Positions 42,135-50,698 of a stretch of DNA of 64,000 nt are shown piece by piece. Position numbers and translations under genes: made by a program. The stretch is from Aeromicrobium sp. Root236 (GTDB lineage Bacteria; Actinomycetota; Actinomycetes; Propionibacteriales; Nocardioidaceae), in NCBI RefSeq assembly GCF_001428805.1, contig NZ_LMIS01000001.1, positions 1,414,976 through 1,478,975 on the forward strand, read 5' to 3'. Each line of letters begins with the position of its first letter. The first letter of the stretch is position 1. A model generated the notes under the pieces. That model was not told the origin of the DNA. It made no database searches and saw nothing but the letters and a program-made list of their open reading frames with translations.

Positions 42135-44921
42135 TTACTTGACGACCTTGATCGTGAAGGACGTCGTCGACGGCAGCGCGTACGAGTTGCCGCCGTAGCT
42201 GGCGGTCATGCGCTGCGTGCCCGAGGTCGTGAACTTCTTGAGCGTGACCGTCGCCGTCCCGTTCTTGACCGTCGCGGAGCCGTAGAGCGCAGTGCCGCGG
42301 TAGATCTTCACGGTTCCCGACGTCACCGTGAACCCGGTGGCGCTGACCTTGACCTTGACCGTGGCCTTGGTCTTGTTCTTGACGACCTTCGCCGTCGAGT
42401 ACGACTTGGTGGCCTTGCTGCCGGCCTTCGTGACCGTGAGGGTGGCCGTCGTGCTCGTCGGGTCGAACTTCTCGTCGCCGGCGTAGAAGACCTTGAGGTC
42501 GTACGTGCCCGGCTTGAACCCGGTCTTGGGCAGCGTCACCGTGCCCGCGCCGTCGGTCAGGAAGCCCATGCCGACCAGCTGGCCCGCGGACGTCACGTAG
42601 ACGAGTCCGGAGGCCTCCGGGTCGGCCGTCAGCTGGACGACCGGCGAGGTGCCGTACTTGGTCGTCGCGACGACCGCGCCGAAGCCCGATCCGCCCTTGA
42701 CGATCTCGATCGGCTCGGTCGATCCCGTCGACGCCTCGTGCAGCGCGTCGCCGGAGTAGGACACCGTGAGCGTGTGGGCGTCGGCGCTGAGCTTGCTCGC
42801 GTTGACCTCCAGCGAGGCGGACCCGTTGACGAGCGGACCCGACGCCAGCTCGGTCGAGCCGTCCTTGACCGTCACGGTCCCGGTCGGCGTGACGCCGGAC
42901 TCCGAGGCCACCGTCGCCTCGACCGTGAACGTCGTCCCGGTCTTGGCCTTGGCCGGCGCCGTGGCGGTGGTCGTCGACGACGCCTTGTCGATCGTCAGCG
43001 GGATGGTGGCCTTGGAGCCGGTCGGCGCCGCCTCGACCTCGAGGGTCGCCGGGCCGATCAGGCCGGCGGGCAGGTCGAACGCCACGGTCGCCGCGCCTGC
43101 GGTGACCGGGAAGCTGCCGAGCTCGGTCGTGGTGTCACCGGACTTCAGCTTCGCCGTGACCGAGGTGTTGGCCGGGCTGCCGAGCGACGTGAGGTCGAGC
43201 TTCGGCAGCGTCACCGCGACCGAGTCACCCGCCTCGTAGGAGCTCTTGACGCCGGTCACGGCCATCGTGCGGCGCGCGAAGTCCGGCGAGACCGGCGAGC
43301 TGGCGTCCAGATAGTCGATGAACGCCTGGTAGTCGACGAGGCCGCTGTCGACCGACGTCCCGAGCGTGAAGGCCCGGAAGTTGTCGCCACCCGTCGTCAG
43401 GAACGCGGGAAGCGCGATCCGGTAGTTCTTGGCCGGGTCGATCGGCGCGCCGTCGATCCAGATCGAGGTGATGCGATCGCCCTCGGTCCGCGTCGGGTCG
43501 TACGTGTAGCGGACGTTCTTGGACAGGCCGAGCTGCAGGTAGGCCCGGGTCGGCACGTTGCCGTCGACGTCGCGCTGCCACTGCTGCTCGAGGACCTTCT
43601 TGAAGTTCGCACCCGACAGGGTCGTGGTGCTGAGGTTGTTGACGAAGGGCAGGACGCCGTTGGCCTCGGCGAACGTGATCTCACCGTTGGCGCCGGTCGC
43701 CGGGGTGGACCCGGCGTAGAGCAGCTCCGCACGCAGGCCGCCGGAGTTGGTGACGGCGATGTCGGCACCGGCCGGGGTCTTGCCGACCGCGGACAGCAGG
43801 GCGTCCGCCACCAGGTTGCCCAGCGTGGACTCGCTCGTCCGGTCGTCGCGCTTGCCGCCTGCGAACGCCGTCGTGATGTCAGCGGTCTGGGTGGCGACCA
43901 CCTGGTTGCCGCGCTCGGCGGCGACCGCCAGCGCGGCGTCGGTGATGGTCTTGACCGTGGCCACGTCGGGGTAGGTCTGCACGAGCGTCGCGTCGTCGGT
44001 CGTGACGCGGGCGACGTTGGCCTGCGTGTACGACTTCACGTCGCCGGTGTCGCCGTCGACGGTCAGCTTGATGTTGCCGACGTTGGAGCCGTAGTTGCCG
44101 GTCTGGATGATCGGTCGCGTCTTGCCCGGCTCGCCAGGGATCGGACCGTCGTAGGTGTAGGCCTGGTGCGTGTGGCCCATGAAGATCGCGTCGACGTCGG
44201 GTGACGTCTCCTCGGCGATCTTCTTGAACACGTCGCTGTGCGCCGCTTCGTAGGCGTACGTCTGGGTGCCGTCGGGCGCGCCCTCGTGGATCGAGGCGAC
44301 GATGACGTCGGGCGGGGTGGCGGAGGCCTCGAGCTCGGCGACCGTGTCGTTGATCGCGTCGGTCGGGTCGGTGATCGACACGCCCGTCATGCCGCCGGGG
44401 CTCACCAGCGACAGCGTCTCCTTGGTCACCGCGCCGACGACGGCGACCGAGACGCCGTTGACGTCGAACGTGGCCGACTTGTCCAGGAGCGGGGCGCCGT
44501 TGCGGAACACGTTGGCGGCGAGGAACGGGAAGTCGGCGGCGTCGGAGAGCCGGCCGACGAGGTCGTCGGCGCCCTTGTCGAACTCGTGGTTGCCGGCGGC
44601 CGAGGCGTCGAGGTGCAGCGCGTTGAGCACGTCGATCGTGGGGATGTCGCCCTGCGTCGCGGAGGCGAACAGTGAGGCGCTGACGTTGTCGCCCGCGGAG
44701 ATCAGCAGCGAGTTGTCGGAGCCGCCCTCCTGGCGGATCTTCTCGACCGTGCCCGCGAACTTGACCGTGTTGGCGTCGATGCGACCGTGGAAGTCGTTGA
44801 TGCCGATCAGGTTGAGGGTGACGTCGTCTGCTGCGTCAGCCGGAGTGCTGACCAGCAGTGGAGCGGCCAGCAACGTGGCAGCAGTAGCCGTCGCAAGAAG
44901 ACGGCGAGAAGCGAACTTCAC
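42135..44921 (-). CDS. Secreted 5'-nucleotidase/metallophosphatase with Ig-like tail
   Basis: A 928-residue exported enzyme. It has a signal peptide (1-30), a metallophosphatase domain with I-N-D-F-H-G-R-I-D, G-N-H-E-F-D-K-G and G-H-T-H-Q (metal ligands), a 5'-nucleotidase C-terminal domain (about 350-560) with N-S-G-G-L-R-A and T-T-G-G-D-N-F-type loops, then Ig-like modules. It removes phosphate from nucleotides outside the cell so that nucleosides can be taken up. It is upstream of the nuclease gene, giving an operon for nucleic acid use. ATG 44921 has AAAGGA at good spacing; the 5' leader carries possible hairpins. Confidence 0.9.
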   Translation of the reverse strand: MKFASRRLLATATAATLLAAPLLVSTPADAADDVTLNLIGINDFHGRIDANTVKFAGTVEKIRQEGGSDNSLLISAGDNVSASLFASATQGDIPTIDVLNALHLDASAAGNHEFDKGADDLVGRLSDAADFPFLAANVFRNGAPLLDKSATFDVNGVSVAVVGAVTKETLSLVSPGGMTGVSITDPTDAINDTVAELEASATPPDVIVASIHEGAPDGTQTYAYEAAHSDVFKKIAEETSPDVDAIFMGHTHQAYTYDGPIPGEPGKTRPIIQTGNYGSNVGNIKLTVDGDTGDVKSYTQANVARVTTDDATLVQTYPDVATVKTITDAALAVAAERGNQVVATQTADITTAFAGGKRDDRTSESTLGNLVADALLSAVGKTPAGADIAVTNSGGLRAELLYAGSTPATGANGEITFAEANGVLPFVNNLSTTTLSGANFKKVLEQQWQRDVDGNVPTRAYLQLGLSKNVRYTYDPTRTEGDRITSIWIDGAPIDPAKNYRIALPAFLTTGGDNFRAFTLGTSVDSGLVDYQAFIDYLDASSPVSPDFARRTMAVTGVKSSYEAGDSVAVTLPKLDLTSLGSPANTSVTAKLKSGDTTTELGSFPVTAGAATVAFDLPAGLIGPATLEVEAAPTGSKATIPLTIDKASSTTTATAPAKAKTGTTFTVEATVASESGVTPTGTVTVKDGSTELASGPLVNGSASLEVNASKLSADAHTLTVSYSGDALHEASTGSTEPIEIVKGGSGFGAVVATTKYGTSPVVQLTADPEASGLVYVTSAGQLVGMGFLTDGAGTVTLPKTGFKPGTYDLKVFYAGDEKFDPTSTTATLTVTKAGSKATKSYSTAKVVKNKTKATVKVKVSATGFTVTSGTVKIYRGTALYGSATVKNGTATVTLKKFTTSGTQRMTASYGGNSYALPSTTSFTIKVVK

Positions 44922-44947
44922 AGGTGTTCCTTTCGAGCCCCGAAACC

Positions 44948-44970
44948 GTGATCGCCCCCGTGACGATCAC
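44948..44970 (-). promoter_or_regulatory. Hairpin in the nucleotidase leader
   Basis: GTGATCG (44948-44954) and CGATCAC (44964-44970) form a perfect 7-bp stem with a 9-nt loop, 26 nt before ATG 44921. A second imperfect stem (CTGAGA near 44974, TCTCAG near 44998) follows upstream. The 287-nt divergent gap to deoC holds no other gene. Confidence 0.45.
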
Positions 44971-45198
44971 CTCTGAGAGGAATCTGAAGATTCTCAGCAG
45001 GTGGAGTAGGGACACCTCACCCCGGCTGAGAAACCTTGTCAACGCATTTACGAAGACGAAACGTGTCGAATCGGTGAAGTTTGGGTTGCAACAGACGTTT
45101 CACGCGTCGAAGGGCTCACGAGCGGCTTCCCGCCATTCGCCGGACGGCCCATGCAGGAACTAACCTTGACGAGTGGTCCCGACGACGTGACCGCTTTC

Positions 45199-45204
45199 AG
45201 GAGG
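45199..45204 (+). promoter_or_regulatory. Strong ribosome-binding site of deoC
   Basis: AGGAGG, four nt before GTG 45209; it fixes this start within an otherwise open reading region. TAACCT at 45161-45166 could be the -10. Confidence 0.65.
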
Positions 45205-45208
45205 ATTC

Positions 45209-46141
45209 GTGACTGGCGCCACCGCGTCCCTGCGCAAGACCCTCGGCGGGTTGCCCGGCGTCGACCAGGTCGGGCTCGAGGCCCGCGCCGCCGGACTCGG
45301 CGCCCGGTCGATCAAGACCACGGCCAAGGCCTGGGCGATCGACCTCGCGATCTCGATGGTCGACCTGACGACGCTCGAGGGTGCCGACACCCCCGGCAAG
45401 GTCCGCGCCCTGGCCAACAAGGCCATGCGCCCCGACCCCACCGACCCGAGCTGCCCGTCGGCGGCCGCGGTCTGCGTCTATCCCGACATGGTCAAGATCG
45501 CCAAGGACACCCTCGGCGACTCCGGCCTCAACGTGGCCAGCGTCGCCACGGCGTTCCCGTCCGGCCGTGCCGCGCTCGACATCAAGCTCGCCGACACCCG
45601 TGACGCGGTCGAGGCCGGCGCCGACGAGATCGACATGGTCATCGACCGTGGCGCGTTCCTGACCGGCAACTACGAGCTGGTCTTCGACGAGATCGTCGCG
45701 ACCAAGGAGGCGTGCGCCCGTCCCGACGGCTCGCACGCGCACCTCAAGGTCATCTTCGAGACCGGCGAGCTGCAGACGTACGACAACGTCCGCAAGGCGT
45801 CATGGCTCGCGATGATGGCCGGCGCCGACTTCATCAAGACCAGCACCGGCAAGGTGCAGCCCGCCGCGACCCTGCCGGTCACGCTGGTGATGCTCGAGGC
45901 CGTACGCGACTTCCGCGCCGAGACCGGGCGCCAGGTCGGCGTCAAGCCCGCCGGCGGCATCCGTACGTCCAAGGATGCGATCAAGTACCTCGTGATGGTC
46001 AACGAGATCGCCGGCGAGGACTGGCTCGACCCCGACTGGTTCCGGTTCGGCGCCTCCTCGCTCCTCAACGACCTGCTGCTGCAGCGCCAGAAGATTGCCA
46101 CCGGCCACTACTCCGGCCCCGACTACGTGACGTTGGACTGA
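45209..46141 (+). CDS. deoC: Deoxyribose-phosphate aldolase
   Basis: A 310-residue class I aldolase that splits 2-deoxyribose 5-phosphate into acetaldehyde and glyceraldehyde 3-phosphate. It has C-V-Y-P-D-M, D-E-I-D-M-V-I-D-R-G, L-K-V-I-F-E-T-G-E-L (second Lys) and A-D-F-I-K-T-S-T-G-K near residue 210, whose first Lys forms the Schiff base. It is longer than the E. coli enzyme at the N-terminus, like other actinobacterial members of this subgroup. The aldehyde dehydrogenase genes follow after 5 nt and would dispose of acetaldehyde. Confidence 0.95.
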   Translation: MTGATASLRKTLGGLPGVDQVGLEARAAGLGARSIKTTAKAWAIDLAISMVDLTTLEGADTPGKVRALANKAMRPDPTDPSCPSAAAVCVYPDMVKIAKDTLGDSGLNVASVATAFPSGRAALDIKLADTRDAVEAGADEIDMVIDRGAFLTGNYELVFDEIVATKEACARPDGSHAHLKVIFETGELQTYDNVRKASWLAMMAGADFIKTSTGKVQPAATLPVTLVMLEAVRDFRAETGRQVGVKPAGGIRTSKDAIKYLVMVNEIAGEDWLDPDWFRFGASSLLNDLLLQRQKIATGHYSGPDYVTLD

Positions 46142-46146
46142 TTGCC

Positions 46147-47589
46147 ATGACGAAATTCGAGTACGCACCGGCGCCGGAGTCGCGCGCGATCGTCGACATC
46201 AAGAGCTCCTACGGCCTCTACATCGGCGGCGAGTTCGTCGACGGCAAGGGTGGGTCGTTCAAGTCGATCAGCCCGTCGACCGAGGAGGTGCTCGCCGAGG
46301 TCACCGAGGCGACCGCCGACGACGTCGACCTGGCGGTCAAGGCCGCGCGGCAGGCGTACGACAAGGTCTGGTCCAAGCTGCCCGGCAGCGAGCGCGCCAA
46401 GTACCTCTACCGCATCGCCCGCATCATGGCCGAGCGCAGCCGCGAGTTCGCCGTGCTGGAGTCGCTCGACAACGGCAAGCCGATCAAGGAGTCGCGCGAC
46501 GTCGACCTGCCGCTGGTGTCGCAGTGGTTCTTCTACTACGCCGGCTGGGCCGACAAGCTGGGCCACGCCGGCCTGGGCCCCGACCCCAAGGCGCTCGGTG
46601 TCGCGGGCCAGGTCATCCCCTGGAACTTCCCCATCATGATGCTGGCCTGGAAGATCGCCCCTGCGCTCGCCGCCGGCAACACCGTGGTGCTCAAGCCGGC
46701 CGAGACCACTCCTCTGACGGCGCTGCTGTTCGCCGAGGTGTGCCAGCAGGCCGAGCTGCCGCAGGGCGTCGTCAACATCATCACCGGCGCCGGCGCGACG
46801 GGTCAGGCCCTCGTCGAGCACCCCGACGTCGACAAGGTCGCGTTCACGGGCTCGACCGCGGTCGGCAAGGCGATCGCGCGCTCGGTCGCCGGCACGTCCA
46901 AGAAGGTCACGCTCGAGCTCGGCGGCAAGGCCGCCAACATCGTGTTCGACGACGCCCCGCTCGACCAGGCGGTCGAGGGCATCGTCGGCGGCATCTTCTT
47001 CAACCAGGGCCACGTGTGCTGCGCGGGCTCGCGCCTGCTGGTGCAGGAGAGCGTCTACGACGAGGTCATCGACAAGCTCAAGCAGCGCATGTCGACGCTG
47101 CGACTCGGCGACCCGCTCGACAAGAACACCGACATCGGCGCGATCAACTCCGCCGAGCAGCTCGCTCGCATCAAGGAGCTCTCCGACGTCGGCGACGCCG
47201 AGGGTGCCGAGCGCTGGTCCGCACCGTGCGACATCCCCGACAGCGGCTTCTGGTTCGCGCCGACGATCTTCACCGGCGTCACCCAGGCGCATCGCATCGC
47301 CCGCGAGGAGATCTTCGGTCCGGTGCTGTCGATCCTGACGTTCCGCACGCCCGCCGAGGCGGTCGAGAAGGCCAACAACACGCCGTACGGGCTGTCGGCC
47401 GGAGTCTGGACCGAGAAGGGCTCGCGGATCCTGTCGATGGCCAACCAGCTGCGCGCCGGCGTCGTCTGGGCCAACACGTTCAACAAGTTCGACCCCGCGT
47501 CGCCGTTCGGCGGCTACAAGGAGTCGGGCTACGGCCGCGAGGGCGGGCGCCACGGCCTCGCCGCCTACCTGCAGGGAGCGTCGGCATGA
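46147..47589 (+). CDS. NAD-dependent aldehyde dehydrogenase, catalytic half
   Basis: A 480-residue complete ALDH. It has the W-N-F-P-I-M-M cofactor loop, G-S-T-A-V-G-K, the catalytic Glu in E-L-G-G-K-A-A-N-I (about 257) and the nucleophile in G-H-V-C-C-A-G-S (about 290), then E-I-F-G-P-V-L. With deoC directly upstream it probably oxidises the acetaldehyde that DeoC releases. Its ATG is 5 nt after the deoC stop, and its end overlaps the next, incomplete ALDH gene by 4 nt (ATGA). Confidence 0.92.
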   Translation: MTKFEYAPAPESRAIVDIKSSYGLYIGGEFVDGKGGSFKSISPSTEEVLAEVTEATADDVDLAVKAARQAYDKVWSKLPGSERAKYLYRIARIMAERSREFAVLESLDNGKPIKESRDVDLPLVSQWFFYYAGWADKLGHAGLGPDPKALGVAGQVIPWNFPIMMLAWKIAPALAAGNTVVLKPAETTPLTALLFAEVCQQAELPQGVVNIITGAGATGQALVEHPDVDKVAFTGSTAVGKAIARSVAGTSKKVTLELGGKAANIVFDDAPLDQAVEGIVGGIFFNQGHVCCAGSRLLVQESVYDEVIDKLKQRMSTLRLGDPLDKNTDIGAINSAEQLARIKELSDVGDAEGAERWSAPCDIPDSGFWFAPTIFTGVTQAHRIAREEIFGPVLSILTFRTPAEAVEKANNTPYGLSAGVWTEKGSRILSMANQLRAGVVWANTFNKFDPASPFGGYKESGYGREGGRHGLAAYLQGASA

Positions 47590-48449
47590 CTCGGCTCGAC
47601 GTGCGCAAGACGCACAAGCTCTACATCGGCGGGGCGTTCCCCCGCTCGGAGTCCGGCCGTACGTTCGAGGCCGTCGACGCCAAGGGCGGCTTCCTCGGCA
47701 ACATGGCGCTGGCCTCGCGCAAGGACGCCCGCGACGCGGTGCTCGCCGCCCGCAAGGCGTTCGGCGGCTGGTCCACGCGTACGCCCTACAACCGCGGCCA
47801 GGTCGTCTACCGGCTCGCCGAGGTCATGGAGGGTCGGCGCGACCAGTTCATCGAGCAGCTGCGTGCCGCAGAGGGGCTCAACGACAAGAAGGCCACGACG
47901 TACGTGGACGCCGCGATCGACCGCGTCGTCTGGTACGCCGGCTGGGCCGACAAGTACGTCCAGGTGCTCGGCAACGGCAACCCCGTGTCCGGCCCGTTCT
48001 TCAACCTGTCGACGCCCGAGCCCACCGGCGTCGTCGCCACCGTGGCGCCGAGCGGCCCGCTGCTCGGGCTCGTGTCGGTCATCGCCCCGGCCATCGTCAC
48101 GGGCAACACCGTCGTCGTGATCGCCAGCGAGAAGTACCCCGTGCCGGCCGTGACGCTCTCGGAGTGCATGGCCACCTCCGACCTGCCGGGCGGCGTCGTC
48201 AACATCCTGACCGGCAAGCCCGCCGAGATCGCACCATGGCTGGCGTCGCACATGGACGTCAACGCGCTCGACCTCGCCGGCGTCGACGACCCTGAGCTCG
48301 CCGCGTCGCTCGAGGTCGCGGCCGCCGACAACCTCAAGCGCGTGCTGCGGGCACCGGCAGCGCCGGTCGACTGGCTCGCCGAGCCGAGCCTCGCCCGTCT
48401 CGAAGGACTCGTCGAGACCAAGACGGTCTGGCACCCGATCGGCGTCTAG
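47586..48449 (+). CDS. Aldehyde dehydrogenase-like protein lacking the catalytic domain
   Basis: A 287-residue protein alignable with the first half of an ALDH (T-H-K-L-Y-I-G-G-A-F-P-R-S-E-S-G-R; V-V-W-Y-A-G-W-A-D-K-Y; V-A-P-S-G-P-L-L-G-L) but ending after a short helical tail, with no catalytic Cys or E-L-G-G-K motif. It is not simply broken: it has a clean start overlapping the full-length ALDH gene, normal codon use and a distinct C-terminus. The pair resembles ALDH16-type enzymes, in which a catalytic ALDH is fused to a second, inactive ALDH domain. A structural or regulatory role in a hetero-complex is likely but inferred. Confidence 0.85.
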   Translation: MTRLDVRKTHKLYIGGAFPRSESGRTFEAVDAKGGFLGNMALASRKDARDAVLAARKAFGGWSTRTPYNRGQVVYRLAEVMEGRRDQFIEQLRAAEGLNDKKATTYVDAAIDRVVWYAGWADKYVQVLGNGNPVSGPFFNLSTPEPTGVVATVAPSGPLLGLVSVIAPAIVTGNTVVVIASEKYPVPAVTLSECMATSDLPGGVVNILTGKPAEIAPWLASHMDVNALDLAGVDDPELAASLEVAAADNLKRVLRAPAAPVDWLAEPSLARLEGLVETKTVWHPIGV

Positions 48450-50002
48450 CCGCCGGAGCCGGACCCGCCGACTCGCAGCAGCCGGCCGCCCTCGAGAGCC
48501 ACGAGCCACGATCCGTCGGGCAGCCCGACCGAGCTGTCGACTCGTGCGTCGACGCGAAGGCGACCGATGCGCTTGCCGGTCGCGATGTCGACCACGGTCA
48601 TCTCCCGGTCGTCCTCGCTCGGTTCGTCCCACGGGTTCAACCGAACGACCTTGCTCGACACCAGCACGGACGCCTCGCCGACCCAGGCACCGGTGACGTC
48701 GCCGCGGGTCGCGTAGGTCCACCACTTCGAGAAGCCGACCTCCCACGCTCCGCCGGTCACGACCTTGCTGGACCATGTCGTGGTGGGTCCGGAGAACCTC
48801 ATGCGCAGGACGGCTGTCCCGCCGACCCCGGTGTCGGTGAGGGTCGGTGGGCGTTCCGTGGCGTCCTTGGCCGCCGGCGAGATCGCACTCGACTCCCGCG
48901 GCTCGAACAGGTCGATGATGCGCGATGAGCTCACTCCGCTGAAGACGAGGTGGCCGCCGGTGACCCCCACGGGCGTCTCGCACTCCTTGGAGTCGCTCCG
49001 CACTGCTTCGGTTGCGTCCCAGACGAGCACCGTGCAGTCTCCCGGATTCTCGGCATCCGGCTGGACCGCGAAGACACGCGACTGACCGGTTCGCGTGAGG
49101 GCACTCCCGGCGTACGTCGCCGTGAACGACCTCACGCGCTTGCCGGTGTCGGCGGCGAGCACGTCGAACGGTCGCGGGTCGCCCATCGGCACCCCGTCGT
49201 CCTCCTGCGTCAGCACCACGGCAGTGGGAACCACCGCCAACTGGTCAACTGGCCATGCCGGCATGTCGTCGGCGATACGGACCGTCTCCGGACGTCCGTA
49301 CCCCTTGCTCCGCCACAGCTCGTCACCCGCGTCGTTGAACGCAACGGCCGAACACTCGCCCGTCTCGCAGTCATCCACCACGACGCTCGTGCCGGGCGCA
49401 CGGGCCACGAGGGCGTCGCCGTGCACGACGCCCAAGGGATCGCCGTCGGCGTCGTAGAACGCGAGACGCTGACTGTCCTGGATCACGAATCCGTCCACCG
49501 TCCGTGCGACGGCCAGCCCATAGGTGCTCGACGCGCTCGAGGTGAACGCCTTGATCGTCCTGCCGTTGCGCGGGTCGACCACCAGCACGTGCTTGTCGCG
49601 CGTGACGACGACTCGCTTGTCCGAGAGCGCCGTCATGACGCTGACCTGGTCGCGATCCTCCCCGGTGCGCTGGTCCTTGGGGACGAGCCGCGACCACCCG
49701 ACATTGTCGCCGTCGTACGCCTTCGAGACGTCACGCCTCGGCGAGATCACCCCGGCCCAGGCAATGAGGGTCGCGACGATGACGACCACGAGGCCGACGC
49801 CGAGGACACGTGGCAGCCAGGGACCCGGCAGCAGCGCGAGCACCGCGATCGCGACGCTGACCGTCGCCACGGTCGACCAGGCCACGAAGGCGCCGGCCTC
49901 CGAGTGGTCCCACGCATGCGTCGCCAGAAGCACACTGAACACTCCGACGGCGACGAATCCCACCGTCGCCAACCTGACCTGTACCTGCCACCCCGAGAGC
50001 AT
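48446..50002 (-). CDS. Membrane protein with C-terminal beta-propeller (PQQ-like)
   Basis: A 518-residue protein. Three membrane helices (about 8-30, 36-60 and 66-90) are followed by an extracytoplasmic region with repeated D-P-R-N-G-R-T-I-K, A-A-D-T-G-K-R-V and D-I-A-T-G-K-R-I-G-R-L blades, as in PQQ-like/BamB-type beta-propellers. Function is unknown; it may bind envelope proteins or ligands. TAGGGT lies seven nt before ATG 50002. Its stop shares CTAG with the convergent ALDH-like gene. Confidence 0.75.
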   Translation of the reverse strand: MLSGWQVQVRLATVGFVAVGVFSVLLATHAWDHSEAGAFVAWSTVATVSVAIAVLALLPGPWLPRVLGVGLVVVIVATLIAWAGVISPRRDVSKAYDGDNVGWSRLVPKDQRTGEDRDQVSVMTALSDKRVVVTRDKHVLVVDPRNGRTIKAFTSSASSTYGLAVARTVDGFVIQDSQRLAFYDADGDPLGVVHGDALVARAPGTSVVVDDCETGECSAVAFNDAGDELWRSKGYGRPETVRIADDMPAWPVDQLAVVPTAVVLTQEDDGVPMGDPRPFDVLAADTGKRVRSFTATYAGSALTRTGQSRVFAVQPDAENPGDCTVLVWDATEAVRSDSKECETPVGVTGGHLVFSGVSSSRIIDLFEPRESSAISPAAKDATERPPTLTDTGVGGTAVLRMRFSGPTTTWSSKVVTGGAWEVGFSKWWTYATRGDVTGAWVGEASVLVSSKVVRLNPWDEPSEDDREMTVVDIATGKRIGRLRVDARVDSSVGLPDGSWLVALEGGRLLRVGGSGSGG

Positions 50003-50009
50003 GGCCTAG

Positions 50010-50015
50010 ACCCTA
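50010..50015 (-). promoter_or_regulatory. -10 box, leaderless start of the propeller gene
   Basis: TAGGGT on the minus strand, seven nt before ATG 50002. Confidence 0.45.
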
Positions 50016-50038
50016 GTTCGTCACCCTCAGGGACGGCC

Positions 50039-50044
50039 TAGGCT
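50039..50044 (+). promoter_or_regulatory. -10 box, leaderless start of the uridine-kinase-like gene
   Basis: TAGGCT, eight nt before ATG 50053. Confidence 0.45.
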
Positions 50045-50052
50045 GGTGCCCC

Positions 50053-50625
50053 ATGGGCGTCGTCATCCTCGCCGGGCCTTCGGGGTCCGGCAAGTCTCAC
50101 CTGGCTGAACGTCTCGGGTGGCCGGTGCTGCGCCTCGACGACTTCTACCGCGACATCGACGAGCCCTACATGCCGCGCTCCAGCCTGGGCATCGTCGACT
50201 GGGACGATCCGGCGTCGTGGAGCTCGGTCGACGCCGTCGGCACGATCGCCGAGCTGTGTGCCGCGGGCGCGGTCGAGGTGCCGGTCTACGACATCGCGGC
50301 GAGCCGGCGCACCGGCACGCAGACGCTGTCGGCGCCGGGCGGCCGGTTCATCGCGGAGGGGCTGTTCGCACCGGTCATCGTCGACGCCTGCCGCGAGGCC
50401 GGCATCCTCGACGCCGCGATCTGTCTGCGCCGTCACCGGGTCATCACGTTCGCCCTGCGCCTCACCCGCGACCTGCGTGAGGGCCGCAAGTCGCCGTGGG
50501 TGCTCGTACGCCGGGGGTGGCGGCTGCTCAAGGACGAGCCCCGCATCGTCGCCGAGGCCGTCGCGCACGGCTGCGAGCCGATGACGCCTGGCGAGGCCCG
50601 GGCACTGCTGCGCGCCCTGCCGTAG
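50053..50625 (+). CDS. Uridine kinase-like P-loop NTPase
   Basis: A 190-residue P-loop protein. It has a Walker A loop G-P-S-G-S-G-K-S at residues 8-15, an L-D-D-F-Y-R-D-I-D segment near 30 typical of uridine/phosphoribulokinase-type kinases, and a later Y-D-I-A strand and E-G-L-F-A-P. This fits the uridine kinase family (UTP or ATP-dependent phosphorylation of a nucleoside or a small alcohol), but the substrate is not certain. In a window with other nucleoside genes, pyrimidine salvage is plausible. Confidence 0.8.
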   Translation: MGVVILAGPSGSGKSHLAERLGWPVLRLDDFYRDIDEPYMPRSSLGIVDWDDPASWSSVDAVGTIAELCAAGAVEVPVYDIAASRRTGTQTLSAPGGRFIAEGLFAPVIVDACREAGILDAAICLRRHRVITFALRLTRDLREGRKSPWVLVRRGWRLLKDEPRIVAEAVAHGCEPMTPGEARALLRALP

Positions 50626-50660
50626 AAGCCTGGCAACCTCCGGGGCCTCCAGACGTCTTT

Positions 50661-50680
50661 AGGGATGAAGGTTCATCCCT
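50661..50680. promoter_or_regulatory. Dyad upstream of the ECF sigma gene
   Basis: AGGGATGAAGGTTCATCCCT, a perfect 9-bp inverted repeat around two bases, 18 nt before GTG 50699. It may be an operator or a terminator of the kinase gene; no T-run follows. Confidence 0.5.
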
Positions 50681-50698
50681 ACGACCGATGAGGATCAC

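Noticed and set aside
38943..44204. A 1753-residue open frame on the plus strand
   Set aside because: It is antisense to the signal-peptide-bearing nuclease and nucleotidase genes, and has the Arg/Val/Asp-rich composition typical of shadow frames in high-GC DNA.
44922..45208. A PHO box (PhoP site) upstream of the 5'-nucleotidase
   Set aside because: CTTCACC-like pieces at roughly 11-nt spacing can be found, but only one is close to the consensus.
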